Source: Priapulus caudatus (Eukaryota > Priapulida > Priapulimorpha > Priapulimorphida > Priapulidae). Taken from it: 28,250 bases of DNA. Below, piece by piece: positions 1-16,849 of this stretch (within the stretch, counting starts at the first letter, position 1; each line of letters starts with the position of its first letter). Position numbers and translations under genes: made by a program. The notes beneath the pieces were generated by a model. The model saw nothing but the letters and a program-made list of their open reading frames with translations. It was not told the DNA's origin and searched no databases. The stretch is from positions 332,338-360,587 of the forward strand of contig NW_014577137.1 of assembly GCF_000485595.1 (NCBI RefSeq). The letters run 5' to 3'.

Positions 1-79
1 GCACCGCATGCAGGCCACCGCCACGCACGCCCACGCCACGCACGCCGACACGCAGCGCACGCACGCGCGCGCGCCACAT

Positions 80-133
<54 letters not shown>

Positions 134-164
134 CAACACACATATATATATATATATATTTATT

Positions 165-210
<46 letters not shown>
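1..210. repeat. (CA)n and (TA)n microsatellites
   Basis: A GC-rich CACGC-like start gives way to an uninterrupted (CA)n run at about 79-132, then CAACAACACA, then (TA)n from about 140 to 210 with a short TATTTATTTTA interruption. All open frames here are dipeptide runs from the repeat and are not genes. Confidence 0.95.
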
Positions 211-212
<2 letters not shown>

Positions 213-468
213 ACTGTTCGCAGAGTTGTCGCAAGATATAATATAATAGTGGCGAAGGGAGGGGGCATACCTAAGTCTAGATTTATTTCATTCGCCGAAT
301 CACGGAAAAATTTATCTGGCGGTTTACCGGTTCCCATAATAATTCAATCCGCCTCCCTAAAATAACCATCTCCTTCTGTAATAGTTAAATAGCGAAAAAA
401 CAGGAACTTGGCGTCAAATAAGGTCAGTAAGACATTAGGGCCACAAATACGTAAGTGATGTGCATGTA

Positions 469-470
<2 letters not shown>
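211..470. other. Non-coding spacer, no feature recognised
   Basis: AT-rich sequence between two microsatellites. I see no conserved protein fragment, RNA gene or repeat. Confidence 0.5.
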
Positions 471-538
<68 letters not shown>

Positions 539-540
539 CT

Positions 541-637
<97 letters not shown>

Positions 638-648
638 TCTCTCTCTCT
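471..648. repeat. (CT)n microsatellite
   Basis: Almost pure CT dinucleotide repeat with a few CCTC and TTCT interruptions. It gives spurious Ser-Leu open frames. Confidence 0.97.
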
Positions 649-1460
649 AAAGCCTAGCGCACCTGGGATTTTGGTTGCTCATCGCTGCAACATGCAACCG
701 CAAGCGATCGGTCAATGTGTCACCGCGTGTGCGCACACATGCAATTCGAGGCAATTCTAGAGCAATTTGGAGCGCATTGGAGCGACACGTCGCAAGCCGT
801 TCAGAATCGCTTACGGGTTGCAGTTGCCAGTGGCGCACCAGGATTGTAAAAGTGGGGCGGCAAACGGAAGCAAGGCCGAATTGTTGGGGCAAAAATGTTG
901 TGACCGCCGTAGCGCGAGAACTAATGGTTGGGTCCAGCGGCCGGCCTAACGGCCCCTGGTGGGCCCAGGGGGCGAAGCCCCGGAAGCTCTGAGCTTTAGC
1001 ATTTTGAGGTGAAAATCAAGCCTCTGTCAAGACTTATAGTCCAGTTGCCAAAATGTTGACCTGCAATGTTAATTACTTTGAACTTTTTTTCATGGAAATG
1101 TGCTTCTATATAGTTAGAGAGCTGATTTAGCTTTGTTGCTACCTGTGCATCGTTGCAGCATTTCTTGGTAATTCAAGATGCCGCCGCGTCGATCTTGCGA
1201 TTTTGTCAATTTACAATTTGTGATCTCGATGCCCTAGAGTGTCATGCAATACCTCTTTTAGGGGTTTTCGAGGGCAGGGAGTCCATTTCTGGAGCTTATG
1301 TTTTTAGATATGGCGTACAAGTCAAGGTCAAAACAAAGTCAACGGTCAAAATAAGACACTTTTAATGTAAATTCAACGAGAAAATAGCAAACAGCCTTAA
1401 ACAGTACACAATAAACAGTAGTTGTCACAATCCTCTATGACTCCTCATCCTCATTACTCC
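649..1460. other. Non-coding region with a GC-rich repeat end at 945-1010
   Basis: No supportable gene. At 957-990 the sequence reads CCAGGGGGCGAAGCCCC then GGAAGCTCTG. A diverged copy of this module is at 16268-16305 (CCAGGGGGCGGAATCCC then GGAAGCTCTGG), so it is probably one end of an interspersed repeat. The short open frames at 647-992 overlap each other on both strands and resemble nothing I recognise. Confidence 0.45.
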
Positions 1461-2475
1461 TCAATCCGCATCATCATCATTGTCATTGTCGTCATCTACA
1501 CCTAGCTCCTCTTCATTGTCTTCGGTGTCCATCTGATTTTTCGTGAATTGACTACAACAGGCGACTCCTCCCTCGCAGTTGCAATAATCTGTGCATGAAA
1601 GGCCTGCACGGTTGCAGCTGCAACGTTCCCCGCTGCATGCCTTGCCCTCTGCGCTGCCAAGCCTGCAAGCTGCACTAATCCAAGGAGCGCTTGGGAGCAA
1701 CTGGCGCGCTGTTGAGAATGGTCGGCTGTGATGGTGGAAGCCTATTGATACTTCCAACCAAAGTTGTAATATGCTAAAAGCTTCTTTCAGGTGGGTCACG
1801 TTGTTTGCTGCCCTTCCACGTAGCATCTGAATGGTGAGTTCGGACAAGCATGCAGTCTGCAGGTTGACGTCAGTCGGTGGCAGTTTCTTCAGTTGTGGCG
1901 ACTGTCTTATGGGCTGCGGGTTAGAGGGCCGAGTAGTGCATCATTCATTGCTCGTACAATTTTCTGTCCGTAAGAGAGGGAAAGAAGACTGTCTGCTGTC
2001 GCTTTGAGTGAGGCATCGGTCGCGCCAAGCTGCTCGCAAGCACTTGATGCCAGACCTGCGTATATCAATCTCCGAGGAGCTTGAGTCTGGCTGTTTTTCC
2101 TTTTCCGAAGGGACGAACCACGTAATCGCAGCCTGACAGCGCATGGACACGAGAAGCGGCTGCACTTTCTGGGGCCTACCGCTCAACAGTTTTTGTTTGA
2201 TATCCAGACATCACCAATTCACTTTTCCATTTGAGATCTTGGCAATAGCCGCATTCCTTTTGATGTCAGTACACCAGGAAGAACGAAGACGTCTGTGTCA
2301 TCACTGAGCGATTGACGGATTGTGCCTGGGCATCTTCCTGCTGCCTGCCTTCAGCGAGTAGCTGCAGAGAGTGATGTTTGGCCTCAGCATGGGTGACGAC
2401 ATCAGTCGCAGCTTGTTGACCAAGCTTGGATGTGTGAGGAAGAGATAGCGCACATAGTGATGTTGTTGAGTGAGT
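1461..2475 (-). pseudogene. Decayed repetitive gene with DTDVFVL motif and Cys-rich (CxC-like) C-terminus
   Basis: Read on the minus strand, several frames carry pieces of one protein. From 5' to 3' these are THAEAKHHSLQLL (about 2390-2350), SDDTDVFVL (about 2305-2280), a segment at 2186-1941, then LPPTDVNL (about 1890) running into an open frame that ends at 1461. That last frame has GERCSCNRAGLSCTDYCNC followed by an acidic Glu/Asp tail. The order 'EAD-like / SDDTDVFVLL / LPPT / CxCxxxGLxCTxxCxC / acidic tail' matches a repetitive protein family widespread in invertebrate genomes whose formal name I cannot assign. Stops and frame changes between the pieces show the copy is dead. A mobile-element origin is inferred. 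The DTDVFVLL core could be nuclease-like, but that is speculation. Confidence 0.55.
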
Positions 2476-3940
2476 GCGTGTGTGTATACGCGAAGCGCAC
2501 CAACTTTTGCTATTGACTAGATCACTGCCTTGAAAATGTCCGGTAGGTGTCTAAGCTCGTGCGACAAATATTCTTGTTGACGCGGCTTGTATAACGCCAT
2601 TCGAATCCGTGAATAATAAGTGGCACAAATGTCATTTTCCATTTTGTAATCCGGCGGTCAATACTTAAAGTTAAGGCAAAGTCGAAACTAGATGTCGTTA
2701 CGAATCAATCGATCTATTGTCAACGGGCATACATCGTTACCGTCGCTGTTGAACGATCTAAGTGGTGTAACCTGCGCTCTTGATGTTAGAGGAATAGGTC
2801 AAAGGTTCATGAAAGATAGACAAATGGGCAGCGATAATGACCAACGCGATGCTGGTGGCTAAACTGCTTATAATCGTTTCTATTTTCCAGCGACGTGGTG
2901 CTAGGACACTCATCGCTTCGTAAGCGACCAATCACAACCCTAGATAACGCTTACCTAGATTAACCATAAGTCGACGAACGTTGATCTAGTACGATTCGTT
3001 GTCGTGGCAGTGTGTCATCGCTTTGCATATTAATTACTCTGTCAGAAAATGTCTAAAACGATTGCAAAATTTTCAAACGAAAATAGATTAAACGGGGTGC
3101 ATGCCCAGCGTGTGCGTGATTCCCGCGAATTGTTATTCTTCCTCTTCTCGGGTCACTACACTACACTTGAGCTTAATAATTAAGTCTAGACTTAATTGTT
3201 ATTATCACCCGCCAAATAAATTTTGCGAAGTGCTTCGCGTATGTGAAGGCAGAAAACTCCTACTGAGTCCACAGCATCGTGTTTTTGGGAAAATCATTAA
3301 CAACTTCTCAACTTCTCCAACAATGGAAAAACCCATCTGTAATTTGATTTATGATTTTCCTGTTAGAACAACCACATCAAGATCATCATCCTACACAGCC
3401 ATGAACCATATCTAGAACTATCCCCCTATACCCTTATAACAAATAAACAAATGCTTTGTTTCTTTTTTTAGATATGTATTACCCTTGTGGGGGGTATATA
3501 TATATGTATATATGTGTAGATTTATATGTATCATAGGGGGGCGTTTTCATGAAGATTCTCGTAACACTACAAGTCGAGTAAGATCCTACCCGATAGATAT
3601 CTACGCCCGTACCTGTAACCTAACGCAGGTCGTTGCCGCTGCAGACTGTTGCCGCACCAGTCCCTGCGGTCTTGTTGCCGAACCTTACCGTGTATTGCTG
3701 TTGCTGCAGCGTCTATGGACCGGTAACGTTGTTGCAACACCTTGCCTCGCCGTACCACCCAGTGCGCAGAGCATGCTCATTCGCGTCTTTGTTTCCGCGT
3801 ACGCGCGCATTTACTCACAGGTGTTGTTTTCTACTAATTATAATTGACGTATTTCTGAATCATAAACACTTTTGTGTTTAGAAGACTCAACTTGAAATTC
3901 GTGGTATTACTCGTGTTATAACTAAATGTATCTAATAATA
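2476..3940. other. Intergenic region, no gene supported
   Basis: Mixed-composition sequence with occasional AT-rich stretches, including a short TATATATGTATATATGTG run near 3500. Open frames at 3101-3415 and 3485-3847 are longer than most, but show no domain, no repeats and no codon pattern shared with neighbours. They may be chance frames or untranslated sequence upstream of the protease gene. Confidence 0.4.
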
Positions 3941-3942
3941 AT

Positions 3943-3989
<47 letters not shown>

Positions 3990-3995
3990 TTTATA
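3935..3995. repeat. (AAT)n/(AT)n microsatellite
   Basis: Three to four AATs followed by a pure (AT)n run to about 3983, ending in ATACATATATTTATAGAGAGAG. Confidence 0.9.
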
Positions 3996-4308
3996 GAGAG
4001 AGGGGAGAGAGAAGATGATAACATAGAAATCTCCCCTCCGAGGTTACTCTTTATGTCCTCCTGACACAATTTGAACCCCACTAGAGAATGTCAAGTGTTA
4101 GCGTTGCTCAGACAGGTGACAGCTTATGCGCGAACATTAATGTCACGTTAAACCTGTCTCGCCCTGAGCGCCTATCGGCTAATGATCACGACTCTGCGAC
4201 CGTAAAAACCTGCGAGATACCACCGGGAAGCATTTCTGCCTTGTCCGTGCGCTCGCGTGAGAGCGCGAACAGAGAATCAAAACGGCGAAGAAGAAAAAAC
4301 CGCTGAAA

Positions 4309-7300
4309 ATGGTTAAGGTAAGCGTGATAATCACTCTTACGTTGGTAACGCTCGTATGCTTGCTCACGCGGAGGCAGAGAATATAGCAGGGGAGACAAAT
4401 ATTGCGTCAGGGGAGATTTCTGCTGCGTCAGAAGAAACGACCACTGTGTCAGAAGAAACGACCACTGTGTCAGAAAGAAACGACCGCTGTGTCAGAGGGA
4501 ACGACAGATGCGTCAGAAGAAAGTAACACAGCATCCGATGAGATGACAACTGCGTCAGAAGATGAGACGCCGTCGCTGGATCCATAAATCCCCAGACAGG
4601 CGATGCCGACCAGCATCGACAGCGGACAACGAAGTTGAGAGAATTGAAACAGCTGACAATGGGCGCGAACGCGTCGCTGGCGGACAGACCAACGGACGGC
4701 TCAACGAAGGCGCGATCGTGTAGGAACTATAATCACAAGCGTCATTGAGAGTTAAGTAATAATGCGATGCCGATGACAACCTCTGAAATAGAGGATGGTC
4801 CAGCTGCGGGCGGCCGCGCTGACGAAGACACCGATGGCAATGCTGCCGTGCAAATACTCGAATTAATTGTGAGAACAGAGAATTGCTCAAAGGTTAAATA
4901 GCGAAAATCGTGAAGTTTTAGGAAACATAATCTCAGGCGCCGTTGGAATCGTAATAAATAATGCTGACGAAGACACCGATGGCAATGCTGCTGAGCAACT
5001 ACTCGAATTACTTGCTGATAGAAAGAGAAAGATTCCAAATTCTAGGTGAAGAAATGGGCGAACGCGTGAGAACCGTAGCCATAGGCATCATTGAAGTTTA
5101 ACAGGTGATGCTAATGCTGATGCTGATGGTGATGGTGACGCCCAATCGGAAAGAACCGGCGACGATGGTCCAACTACGGGCAATGAATTTCTGTTGAACA
5201 AGCGCTCGAATTTATGGCTAATAGAAGAAAGGAAAAATCGGACTTTTTATAGAGCAAAGACGCGAAGGCACCACGAGCGCAGACTTCTGACGCTGACGCC
5301 ACGAGCGAGACTTCTGACGCAGCTACAGGGGCGACGTGTACGGAGCGGAGGGGCGGACGTACCGAACTGATGAGGAGAGGCGAGAACGCTTTAATCAGTA
5401 GGCGCGAACGTACGGGTGGGCGAAGGAGGGACAGACCACTGGACAGAATCGTGGAGGGCTCGTCAATCTCTTTTTCGGACGGGAGAAATGACGCTGACGA
5501 CAACGCTGACGCTGACGCCGCGAGCGAGACTTTCTGACGCAACTACGGGCGACGTGCTACGGGGCGGAGAGGGCGGACGTCGAACAACTGCAGCGAGGAG
5601 AGGCGAGAACGCTTTAATCAAGTAAGGCGCGAACGTACGGGTGGGCGAAGGAGCGGACAGACCACTGGACAGAATCGTGGAGGACTCATCAATCTCTTTT
5701 TCGGACGCGGGAGAAATAACGCTGACGAAAACGCTGACGACAACGCTGACGCCGCGAGCGAGACATCTGCCGCTGCCGCTGCTGCCACGAGCGAGACCTC
5801 TGACGCTGACGCCGCGAGCGAGACTTCTGACTCTGACGCCACGGTCGAATCACCTGACGCAACTACGGGCGGACGTGCTACGGGGCGGAGGGGCGGACGT
5901 CGACAAACTGATGAGGAGAGGCGAGAACGCTTTAATCAAGTAAGGCGCGAACGTACGGGTGGGCGAAGGAGCGGACAGACCACTGGCCAGAATCGTAGAG
6001 GACTTCATCAATCTCTTTTTCGACGCGGAGAAATAACGCTGACTGAAAATGCTGACGACAACGCTGACGCCCACGAGGAGACTTCTAACGCTGACGGCCG
6101 CGACGCGAGACTTCTGACACTGACGCCACAAAGCAAGACTTCTGACGCTGACGCACGAGCGAGACTTCTGACGCCTGACGCCACGAACAAGACTTCTGAC
6201 GCTGACGCCACGCAACAAAGACTTCTGACGCTGACGCCACGAGCGAGACTTCTGACGCTGATGCACGAGCGAGACTTCTAATGCTGACGCCACGAATGCG
6301 GACTTCTGACGCTGATGCACGCAGCGAGACTTCTGACGCTGATGCCACGAGCGAAACTTTCTGACGCTGCATCGCACGAGCGAGACTTTGCTGACACGCA
6401 ACTGACGTGGCGGACGTGCTACGGCGGCGGAGGGGGGACGTCGACAAACTGATGAGGAGAGGCGAGAACGCTTTAATCAAGTAAGGCGCGAACGTACGCG
6501 TGGTGGCGAAGGAGTGGACAGACCACGGACAGAAATCGTAGAGGACTCATTAATCTCTTGTCGGACGCGGAGAAATGACGCTGACGACAACGCTGACGCT
6601 GACGCACGAGCGAGACTTCTAAACGCTGACGCACGAGCGAGACTTCTGACGCCAACTACGGGCGGACGTGCTAACGGGACGGAGGGCGGACGTCGACAAA
6701 CTGATGAGGAGCAGGCGAGAACGCCTTAATCAAGTAAGGCGCGAACGTACGGGTGGGCGAAGGAGCGGACAGACCACTGGACAGAATCGTAGAGGACTCA
6801 TCAATCTCTTTTTCGGACGCGGGAGAAATAACGCTGACGACAACGCTGACGACAACGCTGACGCTGACGCTGCGGGCGAGACTTCTGACGCTGATGCCGC
6901 GAGCGCAGACATCTGCCGCTTGCCGCTGCTGCCACGGGCGAGACCTCTGACGCTGACGCCGCGAGCGAGACTTCTGACTCTGACGCCACGGTCGAATCAC
7001 CTGACGCAACTACGGGCGCACGTGCTACGGAGCGGAGGGCGGACGAACTGATGAGGAGAGGCGGAGAACGCTTTAATCAAGTAAGGCCCGCGAACGTACG
7101 GGTGGGCGAAGGAGTGGACAGACCACTGGCCAGAATCGTAGAGGGCTCATCAATCTCTTTTTTCGGACGCGAGAAATGACGCTGACGAAACGCTGACGAC
7201 AACGCTGACGCTGACGCACGAGGCGAGATCTTCTGACGCTGACGCCACGAGCAAAACTCTGACGCTGACGCCACGAGCGAGACTTCTGACGCAACTACGG

Positions 7301-8341
7301 GGCGGACGTGCTACGGGGCGGAGGGCGGTCGAACTGATGAGGAGAGGCGAGAACGCTTTAATCAAGTAGGCGCGAACGTACGGTGGGCGAAGGAGTGGAC
7401 AGACCACTGGCCAGAATCGTGAGGGCTCATCAATCTCTCTTCTTGGACGCGGGAGAAATAACGCTGACGAAACGCTGACGACAACGCTGACGATGACGCC
7501 ACGAGCGAGACTTCTAACGCTGACGCCACGAGCAAAACCTCTGACGCTGACGCCACGAGCGAGACTTCTGACGCAACTACGGGCGGACGTGCTACGGAGC
7601 GGAGGGCGGACGAACTGATGAGCAGAGGCGAGAACGCTTTAATCAAGTAAGGCCGCGAACGTACGGGTGGGCGGAGAAGCGGACAGACCACTGGACAGAA
7701 TCGTAGAGGGCTCATCAATCTCTTTTTCGCGAGCGGGAGAAATGACGCTGACGAAAACGCGACGAAACGCTGACGCTGACGCCGCGAGCGAGACTTCTGA
7801 CGCTGCATGCCGCGAGCGAGACATCTGCCGCTGCGCTGCTGCACGGAGCGAGACCTCTGACGCTGACGCCGAGCGAGACTTCTGACTCTGACGCACGGTC
7901 GAATCACCTGACGCAACTACGCGGGGCGCACGTGCTACGGAGCGAGGGGCGGACGTCGCAAACTGATGAGGAGAGGCGAGAACGCTTTAATCAAGTAAGG
8001 CGCGAACGTACGGTGGTCGCAGGAGTGGAGCAGAACCACTGGACAGAATCGTGGGAGGGCTCATCAATCTCTTTTTCGGACGCGGGAGAAATGACCGCTG
8101 ACGACAACGCTGACGCTGACGACAACGCTGACGCTGACGCTACGAGCGAGACTTCTGACGCTGACGCCACGAGCAAAACCTCTGACGCTGACGCCAGAGC
8201 AGCGAGACTTCTGCACGGCAACTACGGGCGACGTGCTACGGAGCGGAGGGGGCGCGGACGAACTGATGAGGAGAGGCGAAGACGCTTTAATCAAGTAAGG
8301 CGCGAACGTACGGTGGGTGGGCGAAGGAGCGGAGAGACACT
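4309..8341 (+). CDS. N-terminal, frame-disrupted part of the repeat-bearing serine protease: signal peptide, Ser/Glu/Thr heptads and tandem repeats
   Basis: The ATG at 4309 (context GAAAATGG) starts MVK followed by VSVIITLTLVTLVCL, a typical secretory signal core. One base out of frame the sequence continues AHAEAENIAGET, giving a plausible AHA cleavage site. Next come seven 21-bp in-frame heptads: ASEETTT, VSEETTT, a third interrupted by one extra A near 4470, VSEGTTD, ASEESNT, ASDEMTT, ASEDETP. From 4580 to 5250 the coding pattern is diverged and broken: two copies of ADEDTDGNAA at about 4817 and 4961, and RERVAGGQTNGRLN near 4660. From about 5260 the ~300-bp units begin. No single frame stays open, with one-base slips roughly every 50-150 bases. 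This could be a true mutant allele, assembly error in an unpolishable repeat, or unrecognised short introns (AAGGTAAGC directly follows the ATG). That it belongs to the same transcript as the protease is inferred from shared composition and position. Confidence 0.5.
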
Positions 8342-14092
<5,751 letters not shown>

Positions 14093-14404
14093 CGCGTTCA
14101 TTGCTATTCCTCACATCGAAGCCGAACCGCGTTCCTCTTTAGTATGGCACTTTAGTATTCTGTTTATGTATTATGATTCTTTTCAACATTCACTCTCTGT
14201 TCATAATTGATTGCGTTAATTGCGTTATAACTGAGAGGATATATCACACTCGTAGCGAGGAAAACTGGCGTGTGCTGCAACGTTGTAGGCCTACCGCATG
14301 AAAAGAGGGGAAATGCTACAAAGCAACATTGTATATCATCATAAGGATTTCACATTGGGGATTTTCAATTTTAACTATATGTTAATCTTAACTAAACATT
14401 TCAT
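14093..14404 (+). other. 3' flank of the protease gene
   Basis: Begins directly after the TAA. It is AT-rich with no further coding similarity. Probably 3' untranslated region and downstream flank. Confidence 0.5.
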
Positions 14405-15205
14405 TACGCCATTATATTATCCCGTGGTTATGTAACATTTATTAATATTATCCATATAACCGCGACAGTCCGTTGGCTTTGCAAAATAAACAGACCGACT
14501 GCAAATTATCTAGTTCGTAAAGCTTCGATATTCATTTAGACTCATAATCACGACGTCAATATACGATTCATTTCGTCAGAGGCTGGCCATGGGCGAGCAC
14601 ACATATAAGCCTGCAAATCACAGAAATTTTGTCATGTTCGCTGTTGTGGCAGGCTGTGCGGATAGTTCTTTTCTTTTTAGAAAAATTGTGTGTAATTACG
14701 GAATTCCTGCATTATAGCTGCCAATAATTTGCTATAAAATACATATAAAACTATATAATACACGTGAAGTTATTGTATTTTTTTTATATACATTATTAAC
14801 GATATTTTAATCACAGTTAAAATATCGGTATTATATTATTACGTGGTTGTGTGAAGTTAATAATTATTATCGAAACTATAACGACAGGTATTTGTTTATA
14901 ACAAAATCACAGCATGCATTATCTACTTCATGCAAGTTTAGTAAACCATTAAGATTAGAAACGTATTCATGGCGGCAAAACACGATTGATTTCGTCAGAT
15001 GGTCGGCATGCGCGACCCCAGATATTAGCCTAGAAGCATATACAAATGTCAGCATGACTCATTGCTGTGGGACGCATAGAAACATAATAGAGAGACACTA
15101 TCTAACTAGTACATTCTTTCTATGATGGGACGTATGCCCCCATATAACGTTTTAAAGCAATGCTGTAATTAACGCAATTCCTTGCATTTATGGTGCCAAT
15201 GAACT
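14405..15205. repeat. Diverged tandem duplication of the 3' flank (two copies, offset about 420-475 bp)
   Basis: Copy 1 (about 14405-14735) and copy 2 (about 14825-15205) share ordered blocks. These are TTATATTAT..CGTGGTT..GT, then CGATTSATTTCGTCAGA followed by GGCATG/GCCATG, then TAATTACGGAATTCCTGCATT against TAATTAACGCAATTCCTTGCATT. A third short relative, CTATTATTACGTGGTTAAG, is at about 19383-19402, so the unit may be an interspersed repeat. Confidence 0.55.
14485..14490 (+). promoter_or_regulatory. Possible polyadenylation signal AATAAA
   Basis: First canonical AATAAA seen after the protease stop codon, about 390 bases downstream. No GT-rich downstream element is obvious, so this is tentative. 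Confidence 0.3.
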
Positions 15206-15218
15206 GCGTTGCTCTTTT

Positions 15219-15221
<3 letters not shown>

Positions 15222-15281
<60 letters not shown>

Positions 15282-15310
15282 ATATATATATAGTATATAT
15301 ATATATATAC
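15222..15310. repeat. (CT)n followed by (TA)n microsatellite
   Basis: Pure CT repeat to about 15280, then TATATA with one AG interruption to 15310. Confidence 0.95.
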
Positions 15311-16088
15311 AAGGGCCGCGGAACGATTTTTGAAGTGGTGTTGCTCAATTTATTGCGTTTGAGTTCGGGAGGGGGAAGTGCCCCCCTCCCACGCGAAGTG
15401 CGAAAGCTCTAGCACTAATTAAAACGGGAGACGTAACAACCAGTGCTGAAGGGCCGGTACAGCAATGTTTAAACGTTTAAAATAAATTTTCTTAATGAAG
15501 CTGAATTCCACTTCTATGTGGTTTTTGTAGTCCGGGGTATAGCTTTGGATAGTGTTTGTTGTGAACTTCGCACATAAGACATCAAAACAGAAAGATGTGT
15601 GTAAACGACTCATGTTCTTAACTTCCTTCTTAAATCAAAATTCATCCGACTACTGAATAAAACTTTTGCAAGAATTTGATACAGCTGGCTATAACACCAC
15701 TTGAATTTTATCACAAAAACCATTTTGAAAATGAACCAATACTATAGCCATATAGCTTAGAATCGAGGTAGGCCTACATCAATTCTATTCGTTTCTACAT
15801 ACAGCTTGAGAGGCGTAGAATTCTAGGAGAAAGAGTAGGCTTCAATTATATAATAAATTTGAGTTTGCATGGTCCCGCACCGAGTATTTTTGTCTCAAAT
15901 CCGGCCCCTCAAGCCGTCCTCAATGGACGGACATTTAGGAAGCGCACGCACGCACAATCAAGTTTTTTCCCCTAGTGGCTGTTTTTAGTAGCTGTTAGGT
16001 TGCACCATGCCAAAATGATATCATCTGGTCCTTTGTTTCGAACATAGAAATGGGGAAAATGGTTAGTAGCCTACATGAAGAAAAATTC
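15311..16088. other. Non-coding region with a transposon-like GC-rich end
   Basis: Positions 15311-15410 contain AGGGCCGCGGAACGATTTTT, then GGGAGGGGGAAGTGCCCCCC and GCGAAAGCTCTAGCAC. This resembles the GGGGGCGAAGCCCC..GAAGCTCTG repeat ends at 957 and 16268. I see no gene between here and 16088. Confidence 0.4.
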
Positions 16089-16424
16089 ACTCCTGATATA
16101 CGAAAATTATATATTAAAATAGGAAATTATAAGAATTTATAAAGATTACATTGTTAGCAAATCTTAGCCTCTCCCTCTTCTGCATTTCTTCTCTTTCTCT
16201 CTCTCTTTTTGGGGGCGACCGCCCCCATCGCGCCCTGGTTACGCGGGTGCCTTGGTGTGTGTGTGTGTGGGGGGGGGGTCCAGGGGGCGGAATCCCTGGA
16301 AGCTCTGGAATTCCAGCCATTTTAATACCTCGGATTGACGTATTTTGGGCACTTATTTGTAAAATATACGTACCATTATATCAGGAGTAAGATAATATAG
16401 GATCCTATATTATCTTATTCCTGA
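16089..16424. repeat. Short element with ACTCCTGATATA inverted ends and adjoining palindrome
   Basis: ACTCCTGATATA at about 16090 is the inverse of TATATCAGGAGT at about 16377-16388. The right end is part of a 44-bp palindrome (16381-16424) centred on GGATCC: TCAGGAGTAAGATAATATAG, then GATC, then CTATATTATCTTATTCCTGA. The middle carries the GGGGGCGACCGCCCCC and CCAGGGGGCGG GC-rich modules and a (GT)n patch. It may be a nested non-autonomous transposon. Confidence 0.5.
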
Positions 16425-16849
16425 TTATATGTCTAGGAAATTAACAAAAATCATAGTTAAACGCAATACATGCGAACAATACGTTATGACACCTACTAAA
16501 AACAAAATTTATATATCCACATTGACCCTTTATTTGTTCACTGTACATATAATTTACTATTTAAGTGTGTTAACCATATGTCATTCACTAAATGATCAAT
16601 GCTCAAACATATTTAATGTTACCAATTGTCTTTTTCATCAATTTCATTGTACATAAAGGTTTGAAATAGTCTGACCAAGACCAGTTTCTGAGTGGCTGTC
16701 TGATATAGCCACAGAAATAAATAGTTGAGAATCCAGAGCGTCCGCCATTTTTTATTGAAGCATGGGGGAAAAATTGGTGGTATTCGGGTTTTGCTCGGGA
16801 TGCATTTCCCGTGATTCGTAAATATTCGTTGTGTGTGTGCGTTACCTGT
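16425..16849. other. AT-rich non-coding region
   Basis: Between the palindromic element and the transposase remnant. A 75-codon frame (16429-16656) has no recognised features. Nothing else is seen. Confidence 0.45.

Noticed and set aside
460-657. Ser-Leu, His-Thr and Val-Cys open frames over microsatellites (also at 78, 13338, 15209, 17834, 19850)
   Set aside because: Direct translations of dinucleotide repeats.
3101-3847. Two moderately long + strand open frames upstream of the protease gene
   Set aside because: No domain, repeat, splice or codon evidence. They overlap alternative frames of similar length.
4088-4306. 72-codon open frame ending just before the ATG at 4309
   Set aside because: No signal peptide or similarity. 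More likely 5' leader sequence of the protease gene.
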